From contig DDYM01000062.1 in NCBI GenBank assembly GCA_002347985.1, forward strand, positions 1-13,293: a stretch of 13,293 nt of DNA, written 5' to 3'. Positions 7,540-13,293 of the stretch are shown piece after piece; position 1 is the stretch's first letter; every line of letters begins with the position of its first letter. The translations under genes were made by a program, and so were the position numbers. Source of the stretch: Bacteroidetes bacterium UBA2234. Lineage in GTDB: Bacteria > Bacteroidota > Bacteroidia > NS11-12g > UBA955. Under the pieces are notes generated by a model that was given only the letters and a program-made list of their open reading frames with translations, ran no database searches and had not been told where the DNA came from.

Positions 7540-8928
7540 ATGAAATTCGATATTGCAGTCATCGGTAGCGGTCCTGGAGGTTATGTAGCCGCCATTCGCG
7601 CCGCCCAATTGGGCAAGAAAGTTGCCATCATTGAAAAAGCCGACCTCGGCGGTGTATGTTTGAACTGGGGTTGTATCCCAACCAAAGCGTTGCTGAAAAG
7701 TGCGCAGGTGTTCGAATACATCAACCATGCAGCGGATTACGGCATCACAGTAAAAGACCACAAAGCCGATTTCGACGGGATGGTGAAGCGTTCTCGTGGT
7801 GTTGCTGAAGGCATGAGCAAGGGGATCGCCTTTTTGATGAAAAAGAACAAGATTGAAGTCATCAAAGGCGCCGCAAAATTGGCTGGCAAAGGCAAAATCT
7901 CTGTTACAGGAGAAGATGGCAAAGCGCAGATCATCGAAGCCGACCATACCATTTTGGCTACAGGTGCTCGCAGTCGCGAATTGCCTAATATCAAAATCGA
8001 CGGAAAATACGTAATCGGATATCGCGAGGCGATGGTATTGCCAAAACAACCGAAGGAAATGATTATCATCGGTTCAGGAGCCATCGGAATGGAATTCGCA
8101 TACTTCTATTCTAGTATCGGAACCAAAGTAACCATCGTAGAATTTATGTCGCGCATCCTCCCCATCGAAGACGAAGAAGTGAGCAAAGCGATGGCGATGG
8201 TTTACAAAAAGCGTGGCATCGAAATTTTGACAGAAAGCAGCGTAGAAGCGGTTGAAATCAAAAAAGATCGTTGCAAAGTAACCGTTAAAACCAAAAATGG
8301 CGAGGTTTCATTGGAATCAGACATCGTATTGAGTGCAGCGGGTGTTCAAACCAACCTAGAGAATTTGGGTCTGGAAGAAATGGGCATCAAGGCAGACAAA
8401 GGAAAAGTTGTAGTTGACGATTTTTATCGCACTTCAGCTCCCGGTGTATACGCCATCGGCGACATCGTACCAGGTCCCGCATTGGCTCACGTAGCGAGCG
8501 CGGAAGGTATCATTTGCGTGGAAGCTATTTGTGGTCACCACCCTGCCCCATTGAATTATGGAAATATCCCAGGATGTACCTACACACACCCCGAAGTGGC
8601 AAGTGTTGGTTATACTGAGGCCCAAGCGAAAGAAAAAGGATACGACATTATGGTGGGTAAATTCCCATTCTCTGCAAGCGGAAAAGCAGCTGCAGGCGGT
8701 CATAAAGACGGATTCGTAAAGGTTATCTTCGACAAAAAGTACGGAGAGTGGTTGGGATGTCATATGGTAGGCGAAGGCGTTACCGACATGATTATCGAAG
8801 CGGTGGTTGCTCGTAACTTGGAAACCACTGGCTTGGAAATTTTGAAGAGCATTCACCCTCACCCTACAATGAGTGAAGCGGTAATGGAAGCGGTAGCACA
8901 AGCTTACGGCGAGTGCATTCACTTGTAA
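7540..8928 (+). CDS. lpdA: Dihydrolipoyl dehydrogenase (E3)
   Basis: This FAD enzyme reoxidises dihydrolipoamide with NAD+ in pyruvate/2-oxoglutarate dehydrogenase, branched-chain complexes and the glycine cleavage system. The FAD-binding loop is IGSGPGGYVAA (8-18). The redox disulfide sits in GGVCLNWGCIPTK (Cys40, Cys45). The NAD-binding loop is IIGSGAIGMEFAYFY. YAIGDIVPGPALAHVA binds the FAD ribityl side. The C-terminal interface HPHPTMSE carries the catalytic pair His441/Glu446. At 462 residues it is a normal length. The frame is open further upstream (ATG at 7474), but that would add 22 non-homologous residues overlapping prfC and skip the -7 box. The ATG at 7540, giving MKFDIAVIGSG, is therefore chosen. 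No E1/E2 gene lies nearby. A strong terminator follows. Confidence 0.97.
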   Translation: MKFDIAVIGSGPGGYVAAIRAAQLGKKVAIIEKADLGGVCLNWGCIPTKALLKSAQVFEYINHAADYGITVKDHKADFDGMVKRSRGVAEGMSKGIAFLMKKNKIEVIKGAAKLAGKGKISVTGEDGKAQIIEADHTILATGARSRELPNIKIDGKYVIGYREAMVLPKQPKEMIIIGSGAIGMEFAYFYSSIGTKVTIVEFMSRILPIEDEEVSKAMAMVYKKRGIEILTESSVEAVEIKKDRCKVTVKTKNGEVSLESDIVLSAAGVQTNLENLGLEEMGIKADKGKVVVDDFYRTSAPGVYAIGDIVPGPALAHVASAEGIICVEAICGHHPAPLNYGNIPGCTYTHPEVASVGYTEAQAKEKGYDIMVGKFPFSASGKAAAGGHKDGFVKVIFDKKYGEWLGCHMVGEGVTDMIIEAVVARNLETTGLEILKSIHPHPTMSEAVMEAVAQAYGECIHL

Positions 8929-8986
8929 GAAAATTGGATCGATTCCAAACGCTGCAATGATGTTTTAAATCGATTATAGAACGAAT

Positions 8987-9017
8987 AAAAAAGGCGGCCC
9001 TGCGGGCCGCCTTTTTT
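8987..9017. terminator. Intrinsic terminator after lpdA (bidirectional form)
   Basis: An 8-bp GC stem, GGCGGCCC-TGC-GGGCCGCC (8993-9011), has a 3-nt loop and is flanked by AAAAAA (8987-8992) and TTTTTT (9012-9017). The full perfect stem is therefore 14 bp and would work in either direction. It ends 13 bp before the next promoter box. Confidence 0.93.
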
Positions 9018-9030
9018 ATTAAACCAACCC

Positions 9031-9038
9031 TACCTTTG
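9031..9038 (+). promoter_or_regulatory. -7 box of the MBL hydrolase gene, implying a leaderless transcript
   Basis: TACCTTTG is a perfect TAnnTTTG match. It is the same octamer as before prfC. Its last base is 5 bp from the ATG at 9043. With the usual distance, transcription would begin at or within a base or two of the start codon. No good -33 TTTG is visible; the right place falls in the T-run of the lpdA terminator. Confidence 0.6.
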
Positions 9039-9042
9039 CGAC

Positions 9043-9687
9043 ATGAAATTGCAGTCGTTTTGCTTCAACCCCTTGCAAGAAAACACCTACATCATTTGGT
9101 GTGAAAAAACACTTGATTGCGCCATTGTGGACGCGGGCATGTATGATTCTTCAGAACAAAAGCAACTGCAAGACTTCATCGAATCAAACCAATTAACGCC
9201 CAAATTGCTGCTCGGCACACACGCACACATCGACCATATCTTTGGCAACTGGTGGGTGAAACAAATCTACGACCTACCCTATTATTTGCATCCTTCGGAC
9301 GTGGTGATGATCGATCGATCGGAGACTATGGCGGCGCTTTGGAATTTGAAATACACCCCGTCTCCGTTGCCTACAAACAATTTATCACATGGCGATATAA
9401 TTTCTATTGGTGCATCGGAATTGCAAGTGCGATTTGTACCGGGTCATGCACCAGGGCATGTGATTTTCATTGATGTAGCTGGTGAGCAAGTGTTGGTGGG
9501 TGATACGATTTTTAGGGGAAGCATTGGCAGAACTGATTTGCCTGGCGGAAACCACGAGCAGTTATTACAGCACATCGAATCACAGATTTTTACGTTGCCC
9601 GACAACTACAAACTAAATAGCGGTCACGGTCCCAGCACCACGGTGGGATTTGAAAAGTTGAACAATCCATTTTTTAACAACCATTAA
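9043..9687 (+). CDS. Metallo-beta-lactamase-fold hydrolase (glyoxalase II-like)
   Basis: This 214-residue protein is probably a cytoplasmic dinuclear metal hydrolase acting on a thioester or similar substrate. The metal-binding signature is THAHIDH (His60, His62, Asp64, His65). The other ligands are His135 in PGHAPGH, Asp154 in VGDTIF, and His195 in SGHGP. GSIGRTDLPGGN (159-170) is typical of the short glyoxalase II-like clade found widely in Bacteroidota (COG0491-type). It lacks the C-terminal substrate domain of classical GloB, so glyoxalase activity should not be assumed. The start MKLQSFCFNPLQENTYIIW matches the usual family N-terminus, which supports the ATG at 9043 even though its promoter is so close. 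menD follows after 139 bp of AT-rich sequence. Confidence 0.88.
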   Translation: MKLQSFCFNPLQENTYIIWCEKTLDCAIVDAGMYDSSEQKQLQDFIESNQLTPKLLLGTHAHIDHIFGNWWVKQIYDLPYYLHPSDVVMIDRSETMAALWNLKYTPSPLPTNNLSHGDIISIGASELQVRFVPGHAPGHVIFIDVAGEQVLVGDTIFRGSIGRTDLPGGNHEQLLQHIESQIFTLPDNYKLNSGHGPSTTVGFEKLNNPFFNNH

Positions 9688-9826
9688 TCCAATTGCACAA
9701 ATCCTAATCATTTGATTGATATTTATTTAACACTAAACCAGAATACAGTTCCACCAAACAATTGAATTTTTTCCATATAAAACCACGACACAATCACTCC
9801 CAATTTGTTCCATTGATACAACTACC

Positions 9827-11512
9827 ATGAACGAGGCAAACTTCCACATACCCGACATAGAACAAGCTAACGGAAAGATCCAATTGGATTTTATTGCGTG
9901 TTTACTGGCCGATGCAGGGGTTACTCGGTGGATGGTAAGTCCGGGTTCGCGCAATGCGCCTTTTGTGGCTTCGATGGTGAAACACGGTGGTTTTGATTTG
10001 CACAGTTTTCCCGATGAGAGGGTGGCGGCTTTCGCGGCCCTGGGCGCAGCCCAGGGCTCGCGCTACCCCGTAGGGGTAGTCTGTACCTCCGGTACAGCCG
10101 CCACCAACCTTTACCCCGCCGTTTGCGAAGCCTACTACCAAAGAATACCCTTGCTCATTATCACTGCAGACAGACCCCCAGAACTCATCGATCAATGGGA
10201 TGGTCAAACCATCCACCAATCCAACCTTTTCCATCCACACACGCAAGGCAACTTCAATCTGCCTACCATTGCGCCAAGCAACGACATACAATTCACATTG
10301 CAATCTCTGCAGACACTGATTCATACTGCGATTGCACAAACACTTTATCCAATTCCCGGCCCGGTACATATCAACTTGCCTCTGCGCGACCCTATTTACG
10401 AAGACGTTTCCAAACCCTTTGAATACATCACTCCCAGCAGACCGTTTTTAATTCATCATCCCACACCCCCGCCGGTCAACGAAACCGATGCATCGAAGTG
10501 GATCTGTCATACCACCCCCCAGCAACCCCGCATCCTCATCGTTGTAGGCATGCATCATCCCCAAAACGAACTCTCGCTCGCGCTGCAATCGCTCCAAACG
10601 CGACTCCCCATACTTACCGATATCGTCTCACATCAGCACACGCACGGACTTGCCCAGTGGGACAGAGCCTTTTTGGGTGACACTCCGGGCGATGGCTTAC
10701 GTCCGGATATCCTCATCACCTTAGGCATGGGCGTGGTATCCAAGCCGCTCAAACTTTGGCTAAAATCGCAAAAGCCAAAAAAACATTTTCATATTTCGCC
10801 ACTACAAGCACCGGTGGGCGATCCTTTCCATACACATCCCGAGCATTTGCCACACCACGAGGTGGATGCCCTTTTTGTCATCGACCAAGCATTGGAAGCA
10901 TCAGCATCCGCAACTAACTATCTCAACAGTTGGAAGCAATGGATCAGCGAATCTCTTTCCCAACTGGGCGATGGGCTGCCTCAAAGCGCTGGCGAGGTCT
11001 ATCAGCGCGAATTTGATATTGTAAACAACCTACTAAGCAGCTGCGATGCGCGATTCACAATCCACATGGGCAATTCCATGAGCATCAGATACGCTTCTTG
11101 GGCAAAACAAAGTGGGGCCCGAATTTTCGCCAACCGAGGCACTTCGGGCATTGATGGTTCCTTAAGTACAGCTGTGGGCTATGCGATGGCAAATCCCGAT
11201 ACGCACTGCGTAGCCATTCTAGGCGACGTTTCTGCAATTTACGATGCGCATGCCCTGTGGACCAACCACTTGCCAAACAATTTAAGCATTGTGTTGCTCA
11301 ACAACCGTGGCGGCCAAATTTTCAACTGGATTGGCGGTCCGAAGAAAGTCCCGGAGCTTATGCCATTGATTGAAACACCCCACAACTACGACTTCAAACA
11401 CTTGTGCGATCTATATCAAATCCAATACGCACGTCACACCGACCAACCCTCAACACCTTGGCCAACCCGCTTCCTAAATCAATTGGGTTGCACGCTTTGG
11501 GAGTGTTCTTAG
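9827..11512 (+). CDS. menD: 2-succinyl-5-enolpyruvyl-6-hydroxy-3-cyclohexene-1-carboxylate synthase MenD
   Basis: MenD is a thiamine-diphosphate, Mg-dependent enzyme. It decarboxylates 2-oxoglutarate and adds the remaining unit to isochorismate in menaquinone biosynthesis. The substrate/cofactor loop SPGSRNAPF lies at 38-46. The ThDP-activating Glu64 is in FPDERVAAF. TSGTAATNLYPAVCEAYY (87-104) and ITADRPPELIDQWDGQTI (112-129) are diagnostic of MenD. The ThDP motif is GDVSA (466-470), with NNRGGQIFNW from 492. Its 561 residues are typical and intact. No other men gene is in the window, and spacing to the MBL gene (139 bp) leaves operon membership open. CAATTTGTT near 9801 is at best a degraded -7 box. 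Codons ~65-93 are extremely GC-rich and form a nested hairpin. The TAG stop overlaps the stop of the convergent Zeta-like gene by 4 bp. Confidence 0.96.
   Translation: MNEANFHIPDIEQANGKIQLDFIACLLADAGVTRWMVSPGSRNAPFVASMVKHGGFDLHSFPDERVAAFAALGAAQGSRYPVGVVCTSGTAATNLYPAVCEAYYQRIPLLIITADRPPELIDQWDGQTIHQSNLFHPHTQGNFNLPTIAPSNDIQFTLQSLQTLIHTAIAQTLYPIPGPVHINLPLRDPIYEDVSKPFEYITPSRPFLIHHPTPPPVNETDASKWICHTTPQQPRILIVVGMHHPQNELSLALQSLQTRLPILTDIVSHQHTHGLAQWDRAFLGDTPGDGLRPDILITLGMGVVSKPLKLWLKSQKPKKHFHISPLQAPVGDPFHTHPEHLPHHEVDALFVIDQALEASASATNYLNSWKQWISESLSQLGDGLPQSAGEVYQREFDIVNNLLSSCDARFTIHMGNSMSIRYASWAKQSGARIFANRGTSGIDGSLSTAVGYAMANPDTHCVAILGDVSAIYDAHALWTNHLPNNLSIVLLNNRGGQIFNWIGGPKKVPELMPLIETPHNYDFKHLCDLYQIQYARHTDQPSTPWPTRFLNQLGCTLWECS
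10021..10105. repeat. Cloverleaf-like nested hairpin array inside menD
   Basis: The outer arms GGTGGCGGCT (10021-10030) and AGCCGCCACC (10096-10105) are perfect reverse complements. Inside are three successive perfect hairpins with 3-nt loops. The first is GCCCTGGGC-GCA-GCCCAGGGC (10037-10057), whose stem is extended by CGCG/CGCG (10033-10036 with 10059-10062) and one bulged T. The second is CTACCCC-GTA-GGGGTAG (10063-10079). The third is CTGTACC-TCC-GGTACAG (10081-10097), which shares two bases with the outer arm. With all four stems formed, only 10031-10032 and 10080-10082 stay unpaired at the junction. By hand count 62 of 85 bases are G or C. The region encodes MenD residues 65-93. Loops are exactly codons 74, 82 and 88. 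Confidence 0.9.
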
Positions 11513-12237
11513 ACCAGCGAATCAATAACCCAACTTGGTGTTTTTATCGCTGAATTTACATAAACATTAATGCCATCAGTGATCTCCGCCACCAAATTCG
11601 CTGAAGTGCCTGTATTGTCAAAAATATAAGCCCGATTGGTTTGTTTTATCGCATTCTTTAGGTTGTTCAGACTTCTGTAATACCTATTCCTGATAATTTC
11701 CGGTGCTACAAAATGACCATTTTGTGCCACCCTAACATTTACTCGATTGATATTAATATCGGGATCTTCTGTTGCGATAAAATACAAATACACTTTGTAA
11801 CCCTTTTTTCTTGTCTCTTCTAGAAATTTAATTTTATCGGGAAAACTCAACACCGTCTCAAATGTGAAGGATATTTCTTGAGCCACCAAACATTGCCTAA
11901 CAAATTCTGCCAAATCAGCTGCCAAATAAGAATCAACTGCAGTTGATATTGTTAGAATATTCTTTTCAACTATTAATTTTTGAAACAAATCAGTTTCAGA
12001 TCGTTTTACTGGTGAAAAAGTGCTTTGTATAAAAAAAGCCTTTAACTGCACATCTGATACCGAAATTTGAAATTGATTAAAATCAACAGTTTTATTTTCT
12101 TTCAACTGCATCTCAATTTCATCCGCGTTTATATAAACACCCAAATTGACTTTGCTATTCTGCAAAATCTCTTTAAAAATGGTTGTTTTCCCGGAACCAT
12201 TTGGACCAGCAAAAACCCTCATTCTCTTCGTAGACAT
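11509..12237 (-). CDS. Zeta-toxin-like P-loop kinase
   Basis: This 242-residue protein resembles the Zeta toxin/COG4185 'predicted ABC-type ATPase' family. Some members phosphorylate UDP-N-acetylglucosamine and poison cell-wall synthesis. Visible parts are Walker A GPNGSGKTT (11-19), NADEI (37-41), FETVLS (126-131), VYLYFIAT (149-156), and an Arg-rich lid with Arg165, Arg169, His175, Arg183 and Arg187, ending in YYRSLNNL. YIFDNTG (204-210) closes the core. Residues ~50-118 separate the NADE motif from FETVLS and look longer than in compact family members, which I recall as about 190-200 residues. The start is one base after the stop of the upstream glycine-zipper gene (TAATATG), so translation is probably coupled. 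Base composition is lower in GC than menD next to it (13 of 60 in 11941-12000), hinting at acquisition. Toxicity is not shown by sequence; a house-keeping nucleotide/sugar kinase is the alternative. Confidence 0.75.
   Translation of the reverse strand: MSTKRMRVFAGPNGSGKTTIFKEILQNSKVNLGVYINADEIEMQLKENKTVDFNQFQISVSDVQLKAFFIQSTFSPVKRSETDLFQKLIVEKNILTISTAVDSYLAADLAEFVRQCLVAQEISFTFETVLSFPDKIKFLEETRKKGYKVYLYFIATEDPDININRVNVRVAQNGHFVAPEIIRNRYYRSLNNLKNAIKQTNRAYIFDNTGTSANLVAEITDGINVYVNSAIKTPSWVIDSLV
11932..11947. repeat. Perfect 16-bp palindrome inside the Zeta-like gene
   Basis: ATCAACTGCAGTTGAT is its own reverse complement with no spacer. It encodes part of ISTAVDS on the minus strand. It could be an operator-like dimer site or chance; nothing else supports a role. 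Confidence 0.6.
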
Positions 12238-12238
12238 A

Positions 12239-12532
12239 TTAAATCAATTGAAATTGATCTGGCAACAATCTTGTGGATTTATTCAAATTTTTCACCAGCC
12301 TCTTCTCCCCATTTACGTCAATTTCGTACAGTGCACCATGTTCTTCAACCATTTGCGGCAACCGTGTCTTCTTTGCTTCAATACTCGCTTTGGTAGTGGC
12401 AGATATAGCAGCACCCAAAATGGCGCCAATTACAGCACCGTCTTCCTTATCATTGGACAAAAACGCACCCAAAGAAGCGCCAATTACACCGGCAGCTATT
12501 AATGAGTCCATTGACGTCTTAGAAGATTTCAT
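12239..12532 (-). CDS. Small glycine-zipper membrane protein, partner of the Zeta-like kinase
   Basis: This 97-residue protein has two short glycine-zipper helices, IAAGVIGASLGAFL (12-25) and GAVIGAILGAAIS (32-44), separated by the charged turn SNDKED. They form a likely membrane hairpin. A soluble tail follows: GALYEIDVNGEKRLVKNLNK (66-85), ending in a basic/hydrophobic LLPDQFQLI. I recall small glycine-zipper proteins with this kind of tail in Bacteroidota but cannot assign a function. The frame is open upstream to 12685, but that part overlaps the neighbouring membrane gene and reads as non-protein-like. The ATG at 12532 is therefore preferred. The 62-bp gap before it contains TTTG-rich, promoter-like DNA with no perfect TAnnTTTG. 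Its TAA is one base from the kinase ATG. It may be an antitoxin, a membrane anchor for the kinase, or an effector; this is inference from coupling only. Confidence 0.7.
   Translation of the reverse strand: MKSSKTSMDSLIAAGVIGASLGAFLSNDKEDGAVIGAILGAAISATTKASIEAKKTRLPQMVEEHGALYEIDVNGEKRLVKNLNKSTRLLPDQFQLI
12411..12488. repeat. Internal direct repeat coding for the duplicated glycine zipper
   Basis: GCACCCAAA-nnn-GCGCCAATTACA occurs at 12411-12434 and 12465-12488, 54 bp (18 codons) apart. Of 24 positions only the central codon differs (ATG versus GAA on the plus strand). It encodes the two VIGA-x-LGA helices, so the protein hairpin probably arose by a tandem duplication or has been kept alike by gene conversion. 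Confidence 0.85.
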
Positions 12533-12594
12533 ACTCGAATCTACAAAAATTAAACACAAATCACAACTCAATACAAAACAAATAATTCTTCCTC

Positions 12595-13092
12595 TCAAAC
12601 CGATTTCCTGAACCCCGCATACAAAATCGCACCATGCAGCGCGATGACCATGCCCCAAACCCATATTCCTGGCATCGAATGCCAATAGATGGTAAGATCG
12701 GCACCATCGCTATTGCACACAACCCCACTCACGTAGGTCTCAAGCCAAATCGGGAAAAACAACAACATCAACGTATTAATAATCAAAAGTTTGACTCTTT
12801 TATTATTTAGAAATCGCCATTGATTATAGGCAATAAACAGAATCAATCCCAATTGAATTTTGTATGCAACGTTGATTCCCCAAAATGAGGTGTCTTTTCC
12901 AAAGATGTATCCGCCAAAGATGTAAATATCTGGCACGCTTGGACCATAATAGCGATATCCCATTGGACCAATTTCCATATACACAAAAGGCAAAAATATG
13001 CTCAGCACCGTGAGCAACAGTGATATTTTTATCGCCACATCGCTTTGAAACAATCGATTCAAACGGCTTTGCATACGCACAGCTTCACGCAT
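12595..13092 (-). CDS. Four-helix integral membrane protein of unknown function
   Basis: I do not recognise this 165-residue protein. It has a short basic N-terminus (MREAVRMQSRLNR) and about four membrane helices: 20-40 (AIKISLLLTVLSIFLPFVYM), ~71-90 (GINVAYKIQLGLILFIAY), ~99-120 (LLIINTLMLLFFPIW) and ~141-160 (GIWVWGMVIALHGAILYAGF). Between helices 1 and 2 there is a Tyr/Gly/Pro-rich loop (GPMGYRYYGPSVPDIYIFGGY). Lys/Arg distribution suggests both ends are cytoplasmic. The ATG at 13092 lies 3 bp after the stop of the LamG-type gene, with AGTGAGG just before it as a possible ribosome site, so it is preferred over the internal ATG at 13074. It is probably cotranscribed with the LamG-type gene. 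A link to the Zeta-like pair 62 bp downstream is uncertain. Confidence 0.6.
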   Translation of the reverse strand: MREAVRMQSRLNRLFQSDVAIKISLLLTVLSIFLPFVYMEIGPMGYRYYGPSVPDIYIFGGYIFGKDTSFWGINVAYKIQLGLILFIAYNQWRFLNNKRVKLLIINTLMLLFFPIWLETYVSGVVCNSDGADLTIYWHSMPGIWVWGMVIALHGAILYAGFRKSV

Positions 13093-13095
13093 ACC

Positions 13096-13293
13096 TCACT
13101 TTTCACAACAAGTGGTCAAATTGAAAAGAAGATCTACTTCGGATTGAGACAGTTTCTTATTAAAAATAATCACATCGTCAATACAACCCGTAAAATCTTT
13201 ACCAATAAACAAATCACCAATATCAGTGCAACTCGGCTTACCAGAGCCACAATCCGCATTTCCCTTTGAGGTTTGCTGCAACACCCCATTTCG
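13096..13293 (-). CDS. C-terminal end of a LamG/concanavalin-A-like domain protein (partial)
   Basis: The frame is open from the right edge to a TGA at 13098-13096, giving 65 residues starting RNGVLQQTSKGN. The ending FTGCIDDVIIFNKKLSQSEVDLLF fits the last two strands of LamG/laminin-G-like (LamG_3-type) domains, G-x-IDDV-x-I(Y/F)N-(x)2-LS-(x)2-E. RNGVLQQT matches the preceding 'NG' strand. Four cysteines (in DCGSGKPSCTD and at TTCC near the end) are notable for an exported protein. The domain runs almost to the C-terminus, and no sorting tail is present after it. Such proteins are usually secreted or surface-bound and bind glycans. The N-terminal part lies outside the window. Confidence 0.75.
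   Translation of the reverse strand, partial: RNGVLQQTSKGNADCGSGKPSCTDIGDLFIGKDFTGCIDDVIIFNKKLSQSEVDLLFNLTTCCEK

Noticed and set aside
7603..7614. 12-bp palindrome GCCCAATTGGGC in lpdA
   Set aside because: It encodes the conserved AQLG of the FAD-binding helix, has no loop and no nested partners; expected occasionally by chance.
9305..9322. GATC repeated three times in the MBL gene
   Set aside because: Only a 12-bp tandem of a 4-bp palindrome in coding sequence; no sign of an origin, methylation cluster or repeat array.
9688..9826. Possible small gene, RNA or strong promoter in the AT-rich gap before menD
   Set aside because: No convincing reading frame, stable hairpin or TAnnTTTG box; CAATTTG near 9801 is only a partial match.
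12533..12685. 51-residue N-terminal extension of the glycine-zipper protein
   Set aside because: It runs over the end of the neighbouring membrane-protein gene in another frame and is rich in Cys/Trp/His without protein-like pattern; the ATG at 12532 gives a compact sensible protein.
13282..13284. GTG as start of a 62-residue LamG-type protein
   Set aside because: The frame stays open to the window edge and the sequence begins in the middle of a domain strand (NGVLQQT), so this is a partial gene.
1..13293. CRISPR array, insertion sequence, tRNA or rRNA
   Set aside because: No regularly spaced repeats, transposase reading frame, terminal inverted repeats or RNA gene signatures were seen on either strand. 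The menD cloverleaf is not a tRNA: it codes for MenD and lacks T-loop and anticodon-loop features.

Overview
The window looks like chromosomal DNA from a member of the Bacteroidota, possibly from the Chitinophagales/Sphingobacteria side. Three things point there. The promoters match the Bacteroidota -7 consensus TAnnTTTG (TACCTTTG before prfC and before the MBL hydrolase, TATCTTCG before lpdA). Shine-Dalgarno sequences are scarce. There is an outer-membrane protein of the DUF3078 type. Most of the window is core genome of moderate GC by eye. The last ~1.8 kb is more AT-rich and accessory in character. No rRNA, tRNA, insertion sequence or CRISPR array was seen, and no gene-free stretch exceeds 150 bases.

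Layout. Positions 1-2574 (+) hold the tail of an unidentified gene and two GT-B glycosyltransferases. Positions 5798-2663 (-) form a compact apparent operon typA - mscL - DUF3078 protein, convergent with the glycosyltransferases. typA is divergent, across 108 bp, from prfC (+, 5907), so two translational GTPases sit back to back. lpdA follows prfC and ends in a strong bidirectional-type terminator at 8987-9017. That terminator is followed at once by the promoter of a metallo-beta-lactamase-fold hydrolase, and then by menD, the second committed step of menaquinone synthesis. From the right edge, on the minus strand, come the end of a LamG-type protein, a four-helix membrane protein, a 97-residue glycine-zipper membrane protein, and a Zeta-toxin-like P-loop kinase. 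The last two are separated by one base. The kinase stop codon overlaps the menD stop codon tail to tail.

The most unusual signal is not a gene. Perfect GC-rich hairpins with exactly 3-nt loops lie inside protein-coding sequence. The menD stretch 10021-10105 can fold into an almost gap-free 85-nt four-way (cloverleaf) junction. It does so while encoding one of the most conserved parts of MenD, with no apparent insertion. A two-level nested palindrome lies in glycosyltransferase 1 (226-269), a 10-bp-stem hairpin in glycosyltransferase 2 (1854-1876), and a further one is cut by the left edge (1-17). In all five fully intragenic hairpins the 3-nt loop is exactly one in-frame codon, so the two arms are codon-by-codon reverse complements. 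The lpdA terminator has the same 3-nt-loop form. The second point worth following is the coupled glycine-zipper/Zeta-kinase pair, a possible toxin-antitoxin or defence module.
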